Source of the DNA: Pseudodesulfovibrio hydrargyri
Lineage (GTDB): Bacteria > Desulfobacterota > Desulfovibrionia > Desulfovibrionales > Desulfovibrionaceae
Direction: 5' to 3'
Assembly (NCBI RefSeq): GCF_001874525.1
Contig: NZ_LKAQ01000001.1
Location: 372,001 to 436,000, forward strand
Length of the DNA: 64,000 nucleotides
In this document: one piece after another, positions 1 through 7,944 of the stretch
How the letters are laid out: the number at the start of each line of letters is the position of its first letter
How positions within the stretch are numbered: position 1 is the stretch's first letter
Notes under the pieces: model-generated
Told to the model about the DNA's origin: nothing
Seen by the model: only the letters and a program-made list of their open reading frames with translations
Database searches by the model: none
Position numbers and translations under genes: made by a program

Positions 1-380
1 TAGTCGACCACGGCCCCTGCGTTGACGAAGGAGCCCATGACGACCTCGTCCGCGTTCTCGCAGACCATCAGCCCGCGCGTGCCCGCGTTGGTCACGTGGA
101 TCAGGGTCTCGCCCCTGATGTCCGCCTTCTCGATCAGGTATGGGGAGTTGAGGTAGTCGAACTCGCTGGGGGGCACGTCCACCAGCTCGCCTATGACCTT
201 GCCGCCACGTTGGGCGGCCATGGCCCGCGCCCGGTCCAGGCTGTCGGTGACGATGTACTCGGCCGCGCCCCCGGCAGCCAGGAAGCAACCCAGGGTGGTG
301 GACCGAAAGACGTCCACGATAACGACCAGACCCTTGGCGCTCCGCGCGCCGGACAAACATTCCACCACATTCACGATCAT
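1..380 (-). CDS. 2-phosphosulfolactate phosphatase family protein (ComB-like), 3' end outside window
   Basis: Reverse-strand reading from an ATG at 380 is open to the window edge, giving about 126 residues. Residues 22-29 read VDVFRSTT, followed by a Gly/Ala-rich stretch, then FDYLNSP and TNAGTRGL. These are the conserved blocks of the ComB family, Mg-dependent phosphatases that act on 2-phosphosulfolactate in coenzyme M synthesis. Outside methanogens the substrate is usually unproven, so the family is secure and the reaction is not. The C-terminal half lies beyond base 1. An AGGA sits about 11 bases before the start. It is divergent from the epimerase gene at 562. Confidence 0.75.
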   Translation of the reverse strand, partial: MIVNVVECLSGARSAKGLVVIVDVFRSTTLGCFLAAGGAAEYIVTDSLDRARAMAAQRGGKVIGELVDVPPSEFDYLNSPYLIEKADIRGETLIHVTNAGTRGLMVCENADEVVMGSFVNAGAVVD

Positions 381-561
381 CGGGAAATCCTGTCTTGTTG
401 ATGCCGGGCGGCCCGTTCCGAAACCGCCTCAACCTCTTGAATCTCAAGCGGAACACGGTCGCCCAAAAACGGTTTATCATCCCTCTTAAACCCGCAACGC
501 ACGAACAGTAAAGGTTTTTCCGCCTGTTGACGGTCCTGCCGTTTTATTGCAAACCAGCGGC

Positions 562-1512
562 ATGATGAAAAATCGCGTACTCGTTACCGGCGGCTCGGGG
601 TTCCTCGGCTCGCATTTGTGCGAACGGCTCCTGGATATGGGCCGGGAGGTCATCTGCGTGGACAACTTCTTCACCGGAAGCAAGTCCAACATCCTGCACC
701 TGCTGGACAATCCCTTCTTCGAAGTCATCCGGCACGACGTCACCTTCCCCCTTTATGTGGAAGTGGACGAAATCTACAACCTGGCCTGCCCGGCCTCGCC
801 CGTGCACTACCAGCACGATCCGGTGCAGACCACCAAGACTTCGGTCCACGGCGCCATCAACATGCTCGGACTGGCCAAGCGGCTCAAGGCGCGGATTTTC
901 CAGGCCTCCACCTCCGAGGTCTACGGCGACCCCGAGGTCCATCCCCAGACCGAGAACTACTGGGGCAACGTCAATCCCATCGGCCTGCGCTCCTGCTACG
1001 ACGAGGGCAAGCGCTGCGCCGAGACCCTGTTCTTCGACTACCACCGCCAGCACAGGCTTTCCATCAAGGTCTGCCGCATCTTCAACACCTACGGCCCGCG
1101 CATGGCCATGAACGATGGCCGGGTGGTCTCCAACTTCGTGGTCCAGGCCCTCAAGGGCGAGGACATCACGGTCTACGGCAGCGGGAACCAGACGCGCAGC
1201 TTCTGCTACGTGGACGACCTGGTGGACGGCATGGTCCGGTTCATGGAGGACACGGACGACGAATTCATCGGCCCCATGAACCTGGGCAACCCGATGGAGT
1301 TCACCATCCGCGAGCTGGCCGAGACGGTCATCGAACTGACCGGCTCCGGGTCCAAGATTCTTTTCAAGCCCCTGCCCTCGGACGATCCCATGCAGCGCAA
1401 GCCGGACATAACCCTGGCCGGCGAAAAACTGGGCTGGAAACCGAAAACTGAACTGCGCGCCGGGCTGGCCCGGACCATCGAGTACTTCGAAAGTGAACTG
1501 CAATCGATGTAA
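562..1512 (+). CDS. UDP-glucuronate decarboxylase (UDP-xylose synthase), NAD-dependent epimerase family
   Basis: Extended short-chain dehydrogenase of 316 residues. The NAD-binding GGSGFLGS lies at residues 10-17, STSEVYG at 116-122, and the catalytic pair Tyr146/Lys150 sits in SCYDEGK, the form typical of UDP-xylose synthases rather than GalE (SxYxxSK). It should convert UDP-glucuronate to UDP-xylose with bound NAD+, supplying a pentose for envelope polysaccharide. The reading frame extends five codons upstream to a TTG at 547. The tandem ATGs at 562/565 are preferred because family members begin right before the KxxVLVTGG strand. It neighbours glycosyltransferase and lipid-phosphatase genes. 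Confidence 0.85.
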   Translation: MMKNRVLVTGGSGFLGSHLCERLLDMGREVICVDNFFTGSKSNILHLLDNPFFEVIRHDVTFPLYVEVDEIYNLACPASPVHYQHDPVQTTKTSVHGAINMLGLAKRLKARIFQASTSEVYGDPEVHPQTENYWGNVNPIGLRSCYDEGKRCAETLFFDYHRQHRLSIKVCRIFNTYGPRMAMNDGRVVSNFVVQALKGEDITVYGSGNQTRSFCYVDDLVDGMVRFMEDTDDEFIGPMNLGNPMEFTIRELAETVIELTGSGSKILFKPLPSDDPMQRKPDITLAGEKLGWKPKTELRAGLARTIEYFESELQSM

Positions 1513-1532
1513 CCGGGGACCGGAACCGAAAA

Positions 1533-1574
1533 CGCGAAGCGGCCGGGGGATGATTGTCCCCCGGCCGCTTCGCG
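1533..1574. terminator. bidirectional rho-independent-type hairpin
   Basis: A perfect stem of about 18 bp (1533-1550 with 1557-1574) and a six-base loop lies between the converging ends of the epimerase and the GT4 gene. It has no long T tract, but the position is what a shared terminator would occupy. Confidence 0.7.
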
Positions 1575-1587
1575 TCTGCCGGACCGG

Positions 1588-2721
1588 CTATTTTTCGGCC
1601 AGGGCCCGCTCTACCATTTCCACATACGGTTCGAGCCCCGAGCGCACGTCCTCCGGCCACTCAAACGGCCCGGGCCTGGGCTCGTCGGCCACCCGGCGGA
1701 CCAGATCAGCCATGGACTTCTCGTCGGCGGGATCGGGGAAGACCCAGCGAGGCGGCAGAAAATAGGCGCTTCCGTTCAGCCGGCTCGACACGGACCGGCA
1801 GCCGCAGGCCAGGGCCTCGAGCACGGCGTTGGAGCAGGCGTCGTAGAACGTGGCCAGGATGAAGACATCGGCCGCGCGGTAAAAGGCGGGCATGTCGTCC
1901 ACCCGGCCCAGGAAGCGGACCCGGTCGGCCACGCCGAGCTCTCTGGCCAAACGCTCGTACTTGGCGGGGTTGCGCCCCCCGGCCACATGCAGGATGAAAT
2001 TCTCGGGCAGCAGGGACATCATGCCCACGAGATGGCGGATGCCCTTGAGCGCGAAGTTGGTGGCCGCCGTGGCCACCACCACCTGGTCCTCCCCTATCTG
2101 GGACGCGGCCCGCAGCCGCAGCCGCTCCTGGCTGCCGATGGGCGAGAACCGCTCCAGGTCCGGGCGGTTGTAGACCACGTCGATGGCGTCCTTGTTCAGG
2201 GACGGATGCGCCTCCACCAGCCAATCGCGAACCAGGTGAGAGACGCAGACGATGCGCGGGGTGCGCCGCATGCGGATGCGGTCGATGAGATGGATGGCCC
2301 AGTTGCCGGGAGACAGCCGCCTGCGCAACATCTTGAAGGAGCGGGCGACCCCCTCGGGCCAGGCCCGCCGGGACAGCTCCCAGAATTTGGAGATGGGCCC
2401 GCCGCCGATGCGCAGGATGTCCTGGTTCAGGGTCTTGCCCATGCCGAAGACGAGATCGTAGCCGCCCTTGCGGCACGCCTTGTCCGCGCCGTAAGCAAAC
2501 CACAGGACCTTGACCATGCGAAACGCCCCGAACCGGCCCAACACCACGGGCTTGACGCCTTCGGGCGGATCGGTCTCGCACCGGGCGCAGATGAAGTCCA
2601 CCTGATGGCCGCGCGCGGCCAGGACCTCGCTCAGCCGCCAGGCAAAGGATTCCGCACCGCCGTACCGGCTCAACCTGGGCATGGTCACGGCCAGCCGCGC
2701 CTTTCTTACCGCTGTTTCCAT
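1588..2721 (-). CDS. glycosyltransferase family 4 (WaaG-like)
   Basis: GT-B fold glycosyltransferase of 377 residues. The N-terminus has the RLSRYGGAE loop that opens GT4 enzymes of LPS core synthesis (residues about 15-24). The C-terminal half has FLGRVDDMPAFYRAADVFILAT, then FYDACSNAVLEALACG, the E-x7-E donor-sugar motif. It would add a hexose from a nucleotide sugar to a lipid-linked acceptor at the cytoplasmic membrane. The frame runs another 20 codons upstream, but ATG 2721 lies directly before the first beta strand. Acceptor and sugar cannot be told from sequence. Confidence 0.85.
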   Translation of the reverse strand: METAVRKARLAVTMPRLSRYGGAESFAWRLSEVLAARGHQVDFICARCETDPPEGVKPVVLGRFGAFRMVKVLWFAYGADKACRKGGYDLVFGMGKTLNQDILRIGGGPISKFWELSRRAWPEGVARSFKMLRRRLSPGNWAIHLIDRIRMRRTPRIVCVSHLVRDWLVEAHPSLNKDAIDVVYNRPDLERFSPIGSQERLRLRAASQIGEDQVVVATAATNFALKGIRHLVGMMSLLPENFILHVAGGRNPAKYERLARELGVADRVRFLGRVDDMPAFYRAADVFILATFYDACSNAVLEALACGCRSVSSRLNGSAYFLPPRWVFPDPADEKSMADLVRRVADEPRPGPFEWPEDVRSGLEPYVEMVERALAEK

Positions 2722-2818
2722 GAAACGGACTCTTGAACCTTTTTTACGGTTTGACAACCCCGGAGTTGCCCGCCGGGCCAAAGACGGCTATGCATTCCGA
2801 AAAATCGAAAGGAACGCC

Positions 2819-3415
2819 ATGTTTTTCGCCACCCCAGCCCTGGACCTGCAACTCTTCCTGCTCATCAACCAGCACTGGCACTCCGGCCTGCTGGACGCGA
2901 TCATGCCCCTGTTCTCGTCCACGGCCGTGCTCATGGCCATCCTGGCCGTGGCCGTGGTCGCCGCAGTGCTCAGGGGCGGCAAAAAACAACTCATCCTCTT
3001 CCTCGTCCTGCTGGCGGGCATGGGGGTCTCGGACTTCACCACCAAGCTGGCCAAGGACGAAATCCACCGGGTCCGCCCGCTCAACGCCGTGGCCGGGACC
3101 CGCTACGTGGAAAACGGCGAGTGGCGCTCCCGGCCGGGCTCCTTTGTCCGGACCAAGGAAAACGGCTCCTCCTACCCCTCGGCCCACAGCGCCAACACCA
3201 TGGCCCTGGCCCTGCTGGCCATGCTCCTGTGGCCCCGCCTCAGGGCGTGGCCGCTGCTGGTGCCAGTGTTGTCGGGCTATTCCCGCGTCTACCTGGGCAA
3301 GCACTTCCCCACGGACGTCCTTGCCGGATGGCTCTGGGGCGTGGTCGTGGCCGGAGCGGTCTGGCTCCTGTGGCGGGAGCTCGCGCGCCGCTTTCCGTCC
3401 CTGCGCCCCGAATAG
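2819..3415 (+). CDS. PAP2-family membrane phosphatase
   Basis: Membrane protein of 198 residues with about five hydrophobic segments and all three PAP2 phosphatase motifs: K79-x6-R86-P87 (KDEIHRVRP), P120-SAH (usually PSGH), and S155-R-x5-H162-x3-D166. His123 and His162 are the expected general acid and nucleophile. It should remove a terminal phosphate from a lipid such as phosphatidic acid, undecaprenyl diphosphate or phosphatidylglycerophosphate on the outer face of the membrane. The start at 2819 follows GGA at a normal distance. It is divergent from the GT4 gene, and the spacing leaves room for promoters in both directions. Confidence 0.85.
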   Translation: MFFATPALDLQLFLLINQHWHSGLLDAIMPLFSSTAVLMAILAVAVVAAVLRGGKKQLILFLVLLAGMGVSDFTTKLAKDEIHRVRPLNAVAGTRYVENGEWRSRPGSFVRTKENGSSYPSAHSANTMALALLAMLLWPRLRAWPLLVPVLSGYSRVYLGKHFPTDVLAGWLWGVVVAGAVWLLWRELARRFPSLRPE

Positions 3416-3453
3416 GCGCGTTGGCTTAAAAGGGATAGCTTGCCAGGGCCGGA

Positions 3454-4167
3454 CTACTCGTCCGTATCCTCCAACACTCCGGCCTGACTGCGGTAGCGCC
3501 GGTAGACCCGGATGCCCAGCCAGCCCGAAACCACGAACAGCGCGATGCTCATCCCCACGGACAGGACCACGCCCGTGGTCGACTCGCGGTTCATGCCCGC
3601 GCCGAACAGGGCGAAGATGAAATTCTGCGGGATGTAGCCCAGGGTGGAGCCGAGCACGAAGGGCAGCAGCGGGATGGAGCTGACCCCGGCGGCCAGGTTG
3701 ACGATCAGGTTGGACCCCAGGGGAAACAGCCGGATGGCCAGGGCCGTGTTGAACGGCTCGTGTTGGAGGAAGCGGTTGACCTTGTGCACCCGCGTTCCCA
3801 GCTTGCGCTCCACCAGGTCGCGGCCGCCCATGCGGCCGTACAGCGCGGCCATGGCGCAGCCCAGACCCGACCCCACGGTGGACAGCACCGTGCCCCCGAA
3901 GACCCCGAAGGCGAAGCCGCCCAGAAAGCCGATGAGCTGGCGGGGCAGCCCCACTCCGGTGAAGACCGCGCTCACGGCCAGAAAGATGATCACGGACAGC
4001 GGCCCGCTCCCGAGCACGTGGTCGTTGAACCACTGCGTATCGGAGAGCATGTCGCCCAGGCCCATGGCCCGGGAGACGTAGACCGCCCCGCCGAGCACGG
4101 CCAGCATGATCAGCCCCTTGGACAGGGACTTGAAATTCAGGTTGGAGTTTTGCTTATCCGAGGTCAT
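3454..4167 (-). CDS. TVP38/TMEM64 family (DedA-like) membrane protein
   Basis: About 237 residues with five or six hydrophobic segments. The core has the family pattern: a PRQLIGFLGGFAFG re-entrant loop, then Gly-rich GGTVLSTVGSGLG, and later FPLGSNLIVNLAAGVS and GYIPQNFIFALFG. TVP38/DedA proteins act in lipid scrambling or membrane homeostasis; a specific substrate cannot be read here. A GTG nine bases upstream (4176) is an alternative start; ATG 4167 has a weak GAG before it. Either start overlaps the LAB_N-like gene, so the two are probably translationally coupled. It is the last gene of a GT2, LAB_N, TVP38 run. Confidence 0.85.
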   Translation of the reverse strand: MTSDKQNSNLNFKSLSKGLIMLAVLGGAVYVSRAMGLGDMLSDTQWFNDHVLGSGPLSVIIFLAVSAVFTGVGLPRQLIGFLGGFAFGVFGGTVLSTVGSGLGCAMAALYGRMGGRDLVERKLGTRVHKVNRFLQHEPFNTALAIRLFPLGSNLIVNLAAGVSSIPLLPFVLGSTLGYIPQNFIFALFGAGMNRESTTGVVLSVGMSIALFVVSGWLGIRVYRRYRSQAGVLEDTDE

Positions 4168-4414
4168 TTCGCTCACGTTGCATACGATAGTAGAGAATCA
4201 GCAGACACGCCTGGCCCAGAAAGAACAGCGGGTCGCGCTGCACGAATCCGTAGGCCAGTCCGGCCAGTCCCGAGGCCGCCAGGGCGGCCCGCGCCGGACG
4301 CGCCAAGGGTTGTACTCCTTTCCCGCGCATCCGTAAAACAATGATCCGCACGAAAAACAACCCCTGGATGACCACGACCAGGGCCAGCAGCCACCAGTAG
4401 GCGGGCGGGGTCAT
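4154..4414 (-). CDS. small membrane protein, lipid-A-disaccharide synthase N-terminal-like (LAB_N) domain
   Basis: 86 residues with hydrophobic segments near residues 5-22, 42-54 and 60-75. The C-terminal part, FVQRDPLFFLGQACLLILYYRM, matches the LAB_N pattern (QRD-x-FxxGQ-x-xxxxxYxRN) found alone or before LpxB. Stand-alone copies are regularly coded beside a dolichol-phosphate-mannose-type GT2, as here, which suggests a joint role in lipid-linked sugar synthesis or transfer. Its start is two bases after the GT2 stop and its end overlaps the TVP38 gene. Confidence 0.75.
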   Translation of the reverse strand: MTPPAYWWLLALVVVIQGLFFVRIIVLRMRGKGVQPLARPARAALAASGLAGLAYGFVQRDPLFFLGQACLLILYYRMQRERNDLG

Positions 4415-4416
4415 GC

Positions 4417-5139
4417 CTATTTCTTCTCTTTGACGGTATAGCCGATGTGCCGGGTGATGAGCCACTTGACCCCGATGAGGTCCCAGATGCCGGCCAGGGC
4501 CCGGTCCAGGGTGCCGTACTTGGACACGCCCGCCCCGCGCTGCCGGTGATTGACCTTGACCTCGTGGATGCGCGCGCCCTCCATCTTCATCAGGATGGGG
4601 AAATAGCGGTGCATGTTCTTGAACCGGGGGATGCGGCGCAGCAGGTCCGTGCGCATGACCTTGAGCGAGCAGCCGGTGTCGTGCACGCCGTCGTCCACGA
4701 TGGAGTCGCGGATCTTGTTGGCGATCCTGGAGGAAATGCGCTTGATGAAGGTGTCCCGGCGCTTGGCCCGCCAGCCGATGACCATCTCGCAGTCCCGGCC
4801 GAAGGCGGCGAGCATGTCCGGGATGTCGGACGGGTCGTTCTGCAGGTCCGCGTCCATGGTGACCACGATGTCCGAGTCCACGGCGTCGAATCCGGCGCAG
4901 AAGGCGGCCGACTGGCCCCGGTTCTCGGCAAAGGCCACGTAGCGCACCTCGGGGTGGGCTTCGGCCAGTTCGCGGATGATGGCCAGGCTCCGGTCCGTGC
5001 TGCAGTCGTCCACGAACACGGCCTCCCAGGGGCGGCCCGTGGAATCGGCCGCAGCCCTGATCTCGGCGAACAGGGTCTGCAGGTTGTCCTGCTCGTTGTA
5101 GACCGGCAGGACCACGGAAAACTTTTCTGCGTTGCTCAT
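4417..5139 (-). CDS. polyprenyl-phosphate glycosyltransferase, GT2 family
   Basis: 240-residue GT2 enzyme. FSVVLPVYNEQDNL opens the GT-A fold, VDDCSTDRS is the nucleotide-binding DD motif, and MDADLQNDP is the metal-binding DxD region with the LQ(D/N)P signature of dolichol/undecaprenyl-phosphate sugar transferases. There are no C-terminal transmembrane helices, so it is the short soluble type. It would move mannose or glucose from a nucleotide sugar to a polyprenyl phosphate. It leads the three-gene unit with the LAB_N-like and TVP38 genes. Confidence 0.88.
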   Translation of the reverse strand: MSNAEKFSVVLPVYNEQDNLQTLFAEIRAAADSTGRPWEAVFVDDCSTDRSLAIIRELAEAHPEVRYVAFAENRGQSAAFCAGFDAVDSDIVVTMDADLQNDPSDIPDMLAAFGRDCEMVIGWRAKRRDTFIKRISSRIANKIRDSIVDDGVHDTGCSLKVMRTDLLRRIPRFKNMHRYFPILMKMEGARIHEVKVNHRQRGAGVSKYGTLDRALAGIWDLIGVKWLITRHIGYTVKEKK

Positions 5140-5256
5140 AGGGGTGATTCTCTACGGAATTCGGACGCGGTTGTAAACTTTTTGCTGGTCATTTACCCGT
5201 TTGACCAAGGATTTCGCGGCCCGGAAAATCTTTTGGGAATTTCTCTAAATTTGCTG

Positions 5257-5285
5257 TTGACAAAAATCCGGCATCAACCTAGAAA
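5257..5285 (+). promoter_or_regulatory. promoter of the first initiator tRNA gene
   Basis: TTGACA (5257-5262), a 17-base spacer, then TAGAAA (5280-5285), placed 15 bases before the mature tRNA end. A near copy stands before the second tRNA gene. Confidence 0.75.
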
Positions 5286-5300
5286 CTGCTTCTCACGTGT

Positions 5301-5377
<77 letters not shown>

Positions 5378-5386
5378 AGGAAATCA

Positions 5387-5425
5387 AGCGGTTACATCTG
5401 AATGGGTGTAACCGCTTTTTCTTTT
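5387..5425 (+). terminator. terminator of tRNA-fMet copy 1
   Basis: Perfect 10-bp stem, AGCGGTTACA (5387-5396) with 5407-5416, a 10-base loop, and TTTTTCTTTT behind. A close relative of this hairpin recurs at 6704, after the cat gene. Confidence 0.9.
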
Positions 5426-5475
5426 GTTCAAACGACGCGGGGTACCCTGTCGCAAGAAAAAGACAGCCCAGCGGG

Positions 5476-5504
5476 TTGACAAAGATTCGGTATCAACCTA
5501 GAAA
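5476..5504 (+). promoter_or_regulatory. promoter of the second initiator tRNA gene
   Basis: TTGACA (5476-5481), a 17-base spacer, TAGAAA (5499-5504). The same -35, -10 and spacing as copy 1, with five base changes in the stretch from the -35 to the tRNA. Confidence 0.75.
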
Positions 5505-5519
5505 CGGCGTCTCACGTGT

Positions 5520-5596
<77 letters not shown>

Positions 5597-5605
5597 AAGA
5601 AATCA

Positions 5606-5640
5606 AGGGCTTACGGAAGACATCCGTAAGCCCTTCTTCC
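5606..5640 (+). terminator. terminator of tRNA-fMet copy 2
   Basis: Perfect 12-bp stem, AGGGCTTACGGA (5606-5617) with 5623-5634, a five-base loop, followed by TCTTCCTT. Its sequence is unlike the copy-1 terminator. Confidence 0.85.
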
Positions 5641-5938
5641 TTCCCTCTCTTCCCGCCCACCTCTCGACCATGAACGGACCGGCTTGCGAAGCATTCCCTC
5701 TCTCCGGATAAAGGCGGAGGAGAATGCCCATCCACGGCGTTTTGCCGGACAGTTGGGAAAACCTCCCTGCTTGATGCGCGCAGGATACGAGGAACACACT
5801 TGGCGAGGAGCAGGATTGTCCGCCGAGAGTCGCAGGACCGGGCATCAAAGAGGGATGCGGTAGACCAGCAGAAAGAAGTCGTATACTTGTCCCTCAAGGA
5901 GCGGAATACGACACCAGCAGCCAATAAGGTGAAATAAT
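5641..5938. other. intergenic stretch before the cat-like gene
   Basis: About 300 bases with no gene I would defend. Reverse-strand frames that cross it end in AGAGFEPTTFGL, the well-known artefact of translating a tRNA. The last 12 bases carry AAGGTG, a ribosome binding site for the gene at 5939. Base composition is still GC-rich here and changes only at the gene. Confidence 0.6.
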
Positions 5939-6592
5939 ATGAATTTTAACGTGATCGACCTGGCGACATGGAACAGAAGGGAACATTTCGAACACTATCT
6001 GAACAATGTCCGTTGCTCATACAGCGTTGTCGTCAATATAGATATCACCGAATTTCGCAACCGACTTAAACTGCTTGGCCTGAAGAATTACGTTGCACAA
6101 ATATATATCCTGGCTTGTGCCGTGAACAACTTTCCGGAATTCAGAATGAGCCTCGATAATGAAGGCCGCCTCGGGTACTGGGATATGGTGAATCCGCTCT
6201 ATACCGTACTAAACAGGGAAAATGAGTTTTTTTCTTCCATATGGACTTGTTACGACAGATCGTTTGCACCATTTTATGACAGATGTACTGCTGACATAAC
6301 TCAATTTTGCACAGGCGCTTTATTCCCAAAACCGGACTGTCCGACGAATATTTTTACCATATCAAGCGTGCCGTGGATTGATTTTAGCGCATTCAATATT
6401 AATGTTTTTTCTGACACACCTTACCTACTTCCAATTCTTACGATAGGTAAGTATATCGAAGAGAGAGGGAGAACGATGATGCCGCTTGCGATTCAGGTCC
6501 ACCATGCGGTGTGTGACGGCTTGCATGTCGGTAAATTCATAGAAAATGTAAAATCACTGATAAACGATTGCAAGCAGTGGCTGCCACAATAG
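5939..6592 (+). CDS. chloramphenicol O-acetyltransferase-like protein (type A CAT fold)
   Basis: 217 residues, the normal CAT length. The C-terminal motif HHAVCDG is intact, with catalytic His189 and the structural Asp193. FxxY near the N-terminus and the SVPWIDF strand also fit CAT. Such enzymes transfer acetyl from acetyl-CoA to chloramphenicol or, in divergent members, other hydroxylated xenobiotics; activity on chloramphenicol is inferred. The gene is far more AT-rich than its neighbours, with many AAA, ATA and TTT codons and T runs, so it was probably acquired. It stands alone between the duplicated tRNA genes and a copy of the tRNA terminator. Confidence 0.85.
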   Translation: MNFNVIDLATWNRREHFEHYLNNVRCSYSVVVNIDITEFRNRLKLLGLKNYVAQIYILACAVNNFPEFRMSLDNEGRLGYWDMVNPLYTVLNRENEFFSSIWTCYDRSFAPFYDRCTADITQFCTGALFPKPDCPTNIFTISSVPWIDFSAFNINVFSDTPYLLPILTIGKYIEERGRTMMPLAIQVHHAVCDGLHVGKFIENVKSLINDCKQWLPQ

Positions 6593-6702
6593 GATAGTCA
6601 GCCGTTGTCACTTCTGTTCGGCAGCATCGAAGAATGCGCCGGAGCCGCAACTTGAAGGCCACGGTTCAAGAGACTAGATACTGCACCTACAAAATACAAT
6701 AT

Positions 6703-6740
6703 AAAGCGGTTACACCCGAATGGGCGCAACCGCTTTTTCT
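6703..6740 (+). terminator. near copy of the tRNA-fMet copy-1 terminator
   Basis: The stem AAAGCGGTT/AACCGCTTT encloses ACACCCGAATGGGCGC and is followed by TTTTTCTC. Aligned to 5385-5425, stem and loop differ at only a few positions, with the same CGCTTTTTCT end. It can end cat transcription, but the likeness to the tRNA terminator suggests it is a displaced copy of that site. Confidence 0.8.
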
Positions 6741-6796
6741 CATCCGAGCGGTGCGCAATCGCTCGATGGGGCAGCGCCGGAGGTCGGCCCGGCCGG

Positions 6797-7753
6797 TCAG
6801 TACCGCTCCCCCGAGGCAGTGCCCGGAGGCAGCGCCGCGTCGATCCGCCGCAAGTCCTCCGCCGACAGGCCGACGTCCACCGCCGCCGCGTTTTCATCCA
6901 ACCGCTCGGCCCGGCGGGTGCCGGGGATGGGGACCACGTCCCCGCCCTGGGCGAGCAGCCAGGCCAGGGCCAGCTGGGCCGGGGTGCAGCCCTTGTCCCG
7001 GGCCACGGCCTCCACGGTCTCGACCAGCTTGAGGTTCCGGGCCAGGTTCGCTTCGGAAAAGCGCGGATTCTCCAGCCGCCAGTCGTCCGGGCTCAGGTCG
7101 TTGCGGCTCTTGATCTTCCCGGTCAGAAAGCCGCGCCCCATGGGGCTGTAGGCCACCAGGCCGATGCCGAGCTCCCGGCAGGCGTCAAGGATGTCGCCCT
7201 CGACCTCGCGGGTCCACAGGGAATACTCGTATTGCAGCGCGGTGATGGGGTGCACCGCCGCCGCGCGGCGCAGCTCGTCCGCCGTGATCTCGCACAGCCC
7301 CAGATGGCGCACCTTGCCTTCCTCCACCAAGCGGGCCATGGCCCCTACGGTCTCCTCGATGGGCACGTCCGGGTCCATCCTGTGCTGATAGTAGAGATCG
7401 ATATGGTCCGTGCCGAGACGGCGCAGGCTGGCCTCGCAGGCCTTACGCACGTATTCCGGACGGCCGTCCAGGCCGGTGAATTCGCCTTCGGCGTTCCGCA
7501 CCACACCGAACTTGGTGGCCAGAACGACCTCATCCCGGCGCTTGGCGAGCACCTTGCCGAGCAGGCGTTCGTTCCCGCCCAGGCCGTACATGTCCGCCGT
7601 GTCCCAGAAGTTCACGCCCACGTCCAGGGCATGGTTCAACGTCCCGAGTGACTGGCTTTCCTCTCTCGGCCCATAGAAATCGGACATGCCCATGCAGCCG
7701 AGCCCGATCGCCGAGACGCTCAGGCCGCCCTTTCCCAACATTCTCGTTTTCAT
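6797..7753 (-). CDS. aldo/keto reductase
   Basis: 318-residue NADPH-dependent aldo/keto reductase of the YakC/AKR13-like group. The catalytic tetrad is present: Asp51 and Tyr56 (WDTADMYG), Lys81 (ATKFG) and His124 (YYQHR). The coenzyme loop appears as [16 protein letters not shown] near the C-terminus. It reduces small aldehydes or ketones; the substrate is unknown. The frame starts at a clear ATG. It stands alone, converging on the cat region, with no partner gene. Confidence 0.88.
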   Translation of the reverse strand: MKTRMLGKGGLSVSAIGLGCMGMSDFYGPREESQSLGTLNHALDVGVNFWDTADMYGLGGNERLLGKVLAKRRDEVVLATKFGVVRNAEGEFTGLDGRPEYVRKACEASLRRLGTDHIDLYYQHRMDPDVPIEETVGAMARLVEEGKVRHLGLCEITADELRRAAAVHPITALQYEYSLWTREVEGDILDACRELGIGLVAYSPMGRGFLTGKIKSRNDLSPDDWRLENPRFSEANLARNLKLVETVEAVARDKGCTPAQLALAWLLAQGGDVVPIPGTRRAERLDENAAAVDVGLSAEDLRRIDAALPPGTASGERY

Positions 7754-7882
7754 ATTGCGCCTCTCTGTTCGTCATGATTTGGCAATGACGGTCCATTCCT
7801 CCAGCCGTATTGCTCAAGCATACCACCTCGCGAAAAAGCTGCCAAGGCGTCCGGGGAAATCCGCCGACAGATCCTGCTACGA

Positions 7883-7917
7883 AAAGGGCCTGCGACGCAT
7901 TCCGCCGCAGGCCCTTT
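7883..7917 (-). terminator. terminator of the MarR-cupin-MFS unit
   Basis: Perfect 12-bp stem (7883-7894 with 7906-7917); read on the minus strand it ends in CCCTTTTCG, 28 bases after the MFS stop. Confidence 0.85.
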
Positions 7918-7944
7918 GCCTTGTCGTTTCATTGTGATGAATGA

